Notes under the pieces: generated by a model
The model's database searches: none
Told to the model about the DNA's origin: nothing
Seen by the model: only the letters and a program-made list of their open reading frames with translations
Shown here: positions 7,011 to 11,680 of the stretch, piece after piece
How positions within the stretch are numbered: the stretch's first letter is position 1
How the letters are laid out: each line of letters opens with the position of its first letter
Translations under genes and position numbers: made by a program
Assembly: GCA_964600385.1 (NCBI GenBank)
Contig: CAZRJC010000039.1
Coordinates: forward strand, 1-11,680
Length of the DNA stretch: 11,680 bases
Direction of reading: 5' to 3'
Source of the DNA: DMER64 sp964600385
Lineage (GTDB): Bacteria; Bacteroidota; Bacteroidia; Bacteroidales; UBA932

Positions 7011-9494
7011 CTATTCGTCTTCTGTTTCTGCATCTTTATTTATGACTTCGCTTTTGGGAACGCAGACAACGGCTGCAATGGCATCTCCCTCACGGAGGTT
7101 TATCAGGCGCACTCCCTGTGTGGCCCTTCCTGCAAGCCTGATATCACCTACTGCCACACGGATGGTTATTCCCGAGCGGGTAATGATCATCAGGTCGTTC
7201 TCGTCGGTTACAGCTTTTATGGCAATCAGTTTACCGGTTTTATCGGTAACGTTCAGTGTCTTGACACCTTTTCCTCCACGGGCTGTTATCCTGTAATCTT
7301 CAATCAAAGAACGCTTGCCATATCCGTTTTCACTGACTACCAGCACGTGAGGCAATGCAGAGGCTTCTGACTGAGTGTCTGCACATATCATGCCAACCAC
7401 CTGGTCACTCTCTCCTATGGATATTCCGCGTACCCCGGCAGCCGTACGTCCTATGGCTCGTGCATCCTTTTCGTTAAAGCGCACACATTTTCCTTCGCGG
7501 GCCGCGAGCAGCAGCTCACAATTCCCGTGGGTCAAAACAGCCTCGAGCAGTGTATCGCCCTCACGAACCGTAATAGCGTTGACCCCGTTGGTTCTCGGAC
7601 GCGAGTATGCTTCCAGTGCGGTTTTCTTCACGGTGCCTCTTTCCGTGCAAAGCACTATGTAATTATTGTCGATGTATTCCTGATCGGTCAGGTTCCTGAC
7701 GTTAATATAAGCACGAACACAATCTTCGGGCTCGATATTTATCACGTTCTGTATGGCTCGTCCTTTGGAGGTCTTGTTGCCTTCCGGTATTTCATATACT
7801 TTCAGCCAGTAGCACTTGCCGTTCCGGGTAAAGAACAGCATGGTACTGTGCATGTTGGCCACATATATATGTTCAATGAAATCTTCTTCACGGGTGTTGC
7901 TCCCTTTGGCACCTACGCCACCACGGCCCTGAAGCCGGTATTCGTTAAGCGGGGTGCGTTTGATATATCCCAGATGCGAGATGGTTATAATCACGTCTTC
8001 GTCGGGATAAAAATCTTCCGGATTGAAGTCACCGGCAGCGTATTCAATGATGGTCCGGCGGGGATCGTTGAAACGGGCTTTGATATCCATGGTCTCGTCC
8101 TTGATCATCTGCATTTGCAAGGCTTCGCTGCCCAGCAACGTTTCCAGTCCGTTAATCAGGACCATCAACTGATCGTACTCACCCTGAAGCTTGCTGCGTT
8201 CCAGGCCTGTAAGCTGACGCAGACGCATTTCAACAATGGCCGAGGCTTGTATTTCCGAGAAGCCGAACTCTGTCTGGAGCCCGTTCCGCGCTTCTTCCAC
8301 CGTCTGGGAAGCCCTTATAAGGTCAATCACCTGGTCGAGAATATCAAGAGCCTTGAGCAATCCTTCAAGGATATGTGCGCGTTTTTGAGCCTGTTCCAGT
8401 TCAAATTGGGCGCGGCGCACAATCACGCTGTGCCTGTGGCGTACAAAATATTTGATGAGTTGCTTGAGGTTCAGCAGCCGGGGCCTCCCGTCCACCAAAG
8501 CAATATTATTTACCGAGAAAGTACTTTGGAGCGCCGTGTATTTGAACAGGCTGTTGAGCACTACGTTGGCCACAGCGCCGATTTTCAGTTTAATGACAAT
8601 GCGCATGCCGGTACGGTCACTCTCGTCGTTCACAAACGAGATGCCTTCCAGCCGCTTGTTCTCCACCAGCTCGGCAATCTTTTCAATAAGCTCGCGTTTG
8701 TTCACCATGTAGGGGATTTCTGTCACCACAATGGTTTCGCGGCCGCTGGGAGCTACTTCTATATCTGTTTTGGCACGTACCACAATGCGGCCGCGACCCG
8801 TCTCATAGGCGTCGCGGATCCCGCTGGTCCCGTAGATGATGCCCCCTGTAGGGAAATCGGGGCCCTTAACATACTTCAACAATTCATCTAATGAAATGTT
8901 GTCTGAATCTATGTAGGCACAAACGGCATCGGCTATTTCGCCCAGATTGTGAGGAGGCATGTTGGTAGCCATCCCAACGGCAATCCCGCTGGCGCCATTC
9001 AGCAGCAACAAGGGAACTTTTGCCGGCAATACGGTAGGCTCTTCCAGTGAATCATCAAAGTTATTCTGAAAATCCACCGTATTCTTATCCATGTCCATGA
9101 GCACCTCTTCTGCGATCTTGCGCAGGCGGGCTTCCGTATAACGCATGGCAGCAGCCGAGTCCCCGTCCACTGAACCAAAGTTGCCCTGTCCTTCAACGAG
9201 CATGTAACGCATGCTCCAGTCCTGTGCCATGCGCACCATGGCTTCATATACACTGGAGTCTCCGTGGGGGTGGTATTTACCTAATACTTCCCCTACTATC
9301 CTGGCCGATTTTTTTGTAGGTTTATTACTTGATGTGCCCAATTCCGACATGCCAAAAAGTACACGCCGGTGTACGGGTTTCAGGCCGTCACGCACATCGG
9401 GCAGGGCGCGGGAAACGATCACGGACATAGAGTAATCTATGTACGAGCTCTTCATTTCATCCTCAATACTTATCTTCTGAATTCTTTCCTGCAT
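7011..9494 (-). CDS. gyrA: DNA gyrase subunit A
   Basis: An 827-residue cytoplasmic type II topoisomerase subunit that, with GyrB, introduces negative supercoils using ATP. The N-terminal breakage-reunion domain starts normally (SSYIDYSMSVIVSRALPDVRDGLKP). The quinolone-resistance region reads KYHPHGDSSVYEAM, with Ser80 and Glu84 at the hotspot positions, so no classical resistance substitution is seen. The catalytic tyrosine is Tyr119 in AMRYTEARL. The C-terminal beta-pinwheel domain, which wraps DNA, begins near 490. Its GyrA box is QGRGGVG (522-528), a variant of QRRGGKG that supports gyrase rather than topoisomerase IV. The tail is short and acidic (AETEDE). The start at 9494 follows a strong promoter match. 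A long open frame on the opposite strand (7527-8891) is a shadow. Confidence 0.97.
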   Translation of the reverse strand: MQERIQKISIEDEMKSSYIDYSMSVIVSRALPDVRDGLKPVHRRVLFGMSELGTSSNKPTKKSARIVGEVLGKYHPHGDSSVYEAMVRMAQDWSMRYMLVEGQGNFGSVDGDSAAAMRYTEARLRKIAEEVLMDMDKNTVDFQNNFDDSLEEPTVLPAKVPLLLLNGASGIAVGMATNMPPHNLGEIADAVCAYIDSDNISLDELLKYVKGPDFPTGGIIYGTSGIRDAYETGRGRIVVRAKTDIEVAPSGRETIVVTEIPYMVNKRELIEKIAELVENKRLEGISFVNDESDRTGMRIVIKLKIGAVANVVLNSLFKYTALQSTFSVNNIALVDGRPRLLNLKQLIKYFVRHRHSVIVRRAQFELEQAQKRAHILEGLLKALDILDQVIDLIRASQTVEEARNGLQTEFGFSEIQASAIVEMRLRQLTGLERSKLQGEYDQLMVLINGLETLLGSEALQMQMIKDETMDIKARFNDPRRTIIEYAAGDFNPEDFYPDEDVIITISHLGYIKRTPLNEYRLQGRGGVGAKGSNTREEDFIEHIYVANMHSTMLFFTRNGKCYWLKVYEIPEGNKTSKGRAIQNVINIEPEDCVRAYINVRNLTDQEYIDNNYIVLCTERGTVKKTALEAYSRPRTNGVNAITVREGDTLLEAVLTHGNCELLLAAREGKCVRFNEKDARAIGRTAAGVRGISIGESDQVVGMICADTQSEASALPHVLVVSENGYGKRSLIEDYRITARGGKGVKTLNVTDKTGKLIAIKAVTDENDLMIITRSGITIRVAVGDIRLAGRATQGVRLINLREGDAIAAVVCVPKSEVINKDAETEDE

Positions 9495-9514
9495 TTTTCT
9501 TTTGAATTATCCTT

Positions 9515-9546
9515 CAAAAGTACGAAAAGTTTACGAAGTGAGCAAA
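9515..9546 (-). promoter_or_regulatory. Bacteroidetes-type promoter of gyrA, overlapping the end of clpC
   Basis: On the minus strand TTTG (9546-9543), a 20-base spacer and TACTTTTG (9522-9515) match both boxes of the Bacteroidetes sigma-ABfr consensus. The -7 box lies 21 bases before the gyrA ATG, so the leader would be only about 10-15 bases. The -33 box lies inside the last codons of clpC, whose stop codon is at 9533-9531. Confidence 0.75.
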
Positions 9547-11680
9547 ATAACCATTGTGTCGTTTCCCTCCTGGTTAAGTTCCACACGCAGACTGTGGCTT
9601 TCTGAAGATTCCATTCGTATAATGGTCTCAGACAGCGGATCTTCCAGATAACGCTGTATAGCCCGCTTGAGCGGACGGGCCCCGTATTGCGGATCGAATC
9701 CCTGTTCGGCCACGAACCGCTTGGCCTCGGGGCTTATCTCCAGGTTGAAACCAGAGTGTTTGATCCGTTTGAAAAGATCGGCCAGTTCTATGTCAATGAT
9801 CTGGAACAGGTCTTCTTTAGTGAGGGCATTGAACAGGATCTGCTCATCCACACGGTTCAGAAACTCGGGAGTGAACAGCTTGCCCAGCGCTTTTTCAATT
9901 ATACTCCGGGCCCGTTCTCCGGCAGCCCGTGAAGTGACGGCAGTAGAGGTGGCAAAACCGACCCCTGCACCGAATTCTTTCAATTCGCGGCTCCCTATGT
10001 TGGACGTCATTATGATGATCGTATTGCGGAAATCCACGTGACGGCCCGTACTGTCTGTCAGGCGGCCCTCGTCGAACACTTGCAGCAACAGGTTGAAAAT
10101 ATCGGGGTGCGCTTTTTCAATTTCGTCCAGCAGGACCACCGAATAAGGTTTGCGGCGGATACGTTCCGTGAGCTGTCCGCCCTCGTCGTAACCCACATAG
10201 CCCGGAGGCGCCCCAATCAACCGGCTCACAGCGTATTTCTCCATGTACTCGCTCATGTCTATCCGCACCATGTTGTCGGGCGAGTCAAACATATATTCGG
10301 CCAGCAACTTGGCCAGCTGCGTCTTGCCCACGCCGGTGGGGCCCAGGAAAATAAATGTTCCAATGGGCTTGTTGGGATCCTTCAGGCCGGCGCGGTTGCG
10401 GTGAATGGCGCGCACCATGCTGTCGATGGCACTGTCCTGTCCAATGAGCTTTTTCTTGAGCTCCCCGGTCATGTTCAGCAGACGTGCCGTTTCGGTTTCG
10501 GAAATCCGGCTTACGGGCACCGAGGTAATCATTGACACCACTTCGGCAATGGTGTCGGCAGTCACTTCCTTCATGTTGGTGCGCTGTTTACTTATCCAGT
10601 GCTCCCGTTCCTCGGCAATGGCCGCAGTCAGATACCGCTCTTTTTCGCGGAACTCGGCAGCCTTCACAAAATCCGATGCGGCAGCGGCCGCACGTTTCTG
10701 AGACACAATGCTGTCCATTTCCCGTTCCAGGTCGGCCAGCACCTCGGGCACCTTCAGGTGCGCTATGTGCACATGCGATCCGGCCTCGTCCAGCACGTCA
10801 ATGGCCTTGTCGGGGAGGCAGCGGTCGGTAATATAACGTTCGGATAGCCGCACGCAGGCTTCGAGCGCCTGCGGCGTATACTTGACCAGGTGATGTTCTT
10901 CGTATTTGGGTGTGATGTGCCTGAGAATCTCCAGCGTATCCTCATAATTGGTGGGCTCTACCATCACTTTCTGGAAGCGGCGTTCCAGGGCACCGTCCTT
11001 CTCTATGTATTCGCGGTATTCATCGGGTGTGCTTGCCCCGATGCACTGGATCTCGCCCCGGGCCATGGCCGGTTTGAGCATATTGGCGGCATCGAGCGAC
11101 CCGCCTACCCCACCGGTGGCACCGGCTCCAATGAGTGTATGGATCTCATCCACAAACAGGATGGTCTCGGGATGGCTCCTTAGCTCGGCCAGAAGCGTTT
11201 TCATGCGTTCCTCAAACTGGCCGCGGTATTTTGTTCCGGCCACCACAGAACCTATATCGAGTGACAATATCTTCTTTCCCTGCAATGTGGGCGATCCGCT
11301 GCGAAACGCAATCCGCCGGGCCAATCCTTCCACAATGGCAGACTTGCCCACGCCGGGTTCGCCAATCAGTACAGGATTGTTCTTCTTGCGCCGCCCCAGA
11401 ATCTGAGACAACCGGTCTATCTCCCGGTCCCGGCACACAACCGGATCCAACGCCCCCTCGCGCGCAGCGCGCGTAAGATCAAAAGCATACATATCCAGCA
11501 TGGGTGTTCCCGACTCCGGACCTTTTTCGTTTTTGGAACGGAGCTTGCCTATGGCCTCTTCATCGGTAGCAGAAGGTTCCTGCGCGCGGCGTTTTGAACG
11601 GGTTTTGGCCACAGGCGGTGCCTCACCCCTCAGGTAGGCCCTTACTGCTGCCTCTGTCACGCCTTTACGGCCCAGCCAGT
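9531..11680 (-). CDS. clpC: ClpC-type AAA+ unfoldase, ATPase subunit of Clp protease (5' end outside window)
   Basis: The last ~715 residues of a class I Hsp100 ATPase that unfolds proteins and feeds them to ClpP. The frame is open to the window edge (WLGRKG precedes the GTG at 11660), so that GTG is probably internal and most of the N-terminal Clp domain is missing. Counting from that codon, NBD1 has Walker A GEPGVGKS (100-107), Walker B ILFVDEIH (167-174) and the arginine finger region ALERRFQ. A short charged middle domain lies at 310-350, of ClpC rather than ClpB length. NBD2 has GPTGVGKT (440-447), VVLLDEIEKAH (508-518), sensor 1 TSN and sensor 2 GARPLKR. GVGF at 566-569 fits the ClpP-docking loop. 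The linker before NBD1 is Arg/Lys-rich. The conserved Gly in VVGR(E/D) is Cys (VVCRDRE). Confidence 0.95.
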   Translation of the reverse strand, partial: WLGRKGVTEAAVRAYLRGEAPPVAKTRSKRRAQEPSATDEEAIGKLRSKNEKGPESGTPMLDMYAFDLTRAAREGALDPVVCRDREIDRLSQILGRRKKNNPVLIGEPGVGKSAIVEGLARRIAFRSGSPTLQGKKILSLDIGSVVAGTKYRGQFEERMKTLLAELRSHPETILFVDEIHTLIGAGATGGVGGSLDAANMLKPAMARGEIQCIGASTPDEYREYIEKDGALERRFQKVMVEPTNYEDTLEILRHITPKYEEHHLVKYTPQALEACVRLSERYITDRCLPDKAIDVLDEAGSHVHIAHLKVPEVLADLEREMDSIVSQKRAAAAASDFVKAAEFREKERYLTAAIAEEREHWISKQRTNMKEVTADTIAEVVSMITSVPVSRISETETARLLNMTGELKKKLIGQDSAIDSMVRAIHRNRAGLKDPNKPIGTFIFLGPTGVGKTQLAKLLAEYMFDSPDNMVRIDMSEYMEKYAVSRLIGAPPGYVGYDEGGQLTERIRRKPYSVVLLDEIEKAHPDIFNLLLQVFDEGRLTDSTGRHVDFRNTIIIMTSNIGSRELKEFGAGVGFATSTAVTSRAAGERARSIIEKALGKLFTPEFLNRVDEQILFNALTKEDLFQIIDIELADLFKRIKHSGFNLEISPEAKRFVAEQGFDPQYGARPLKRAIQRYLEDPLSETIIRMESSESHSLRVELNQEGNDTMVILLTS

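Noticed and set aside
7527..8891. A 454-codon open frame on the plus strand opposite gyrA
   Set aside because: It lies wholly antisense to a clearly conserved gene, has no recognisable domain and no promoter match, and is explained by the third-position base bias of gyrA.
9247..9262. Quinolone-resistance mutation in gyrA
   Set aside because: The hotspot residues are Ser80 and Glu84, which I take to be the susceptible state in Bacteroidales.

Overview
The window looks like chromosomal DNA from an anaerobic, fermentative member of the Bacteroidota, most likely order Bacteroidales. Three things point there. Proteins such as GyrA (with a Q-x-RGGVG box) and the lipid-targeted or secreted TPR protein have the Bacteroidales style. 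Genes lack Shine-Dalgarno sequences and have A/T-rich leaders. Two good matches to the Bacteroidetes promoter (TTTG / TAnnTTTG, here TACTTTTG) lie just upstream of ackA and gyrA. I cannot name the genus.

Layout. (1) Bases 1-438 carry no conventional gene. They hold nearly three copies of a 117-bp tandem repeat, each able to fold into a long hairpin, then a short perfect hairpin and four copies of a 7-bp repeat. (2) Bases 439-2280 (minus) encode a ComEC/Rec2-type DNA-uptake channel without a C-terminal nuclease-like domain, and with several in-frame tandem-repeat tracts. (3) Bases 2382-5587 (plus) form a tight three-gene operon, ackA-ptb-buk, for substrate-level phosphorylation from acetyl-phosphate and butyryl- or branched acyl-CoA. 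It ends at a strong bidirectional terminator (5610-5640). (4) Bases 5661-11680 (minus) hold clpC (5' end outside the window), gyrA and a secreted TPR protein, all read in the same direction. gyrA has its own promoter overlapping the end of clpC, and the TPR gene follows gyrA by 30 bp.

How the genes work together. The kinases and the phosphotransacylase form one catabolic unit: Ptb converts an acyl-CoA to an acyl-phosphate, and Buk makes ATP plus the free acid. AckA does the same step for acetyl-phosphate, though no dedicated pta is present here. ClpC (protein quality control) and GyrA (supercoiling) are housekeeping genes that happen to sit together. The TPR protein probably acts in the periplasm or envelope.

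Most of the window is ordinary core genome. The parts that deserve a second look are the 117-bp hairpin satellite, the concentration of tandem repeats in and directly behind comEC, and the pairing of ackA with ptb-buk. I found no evidence of a new defence, mobile or RNA-guided system.
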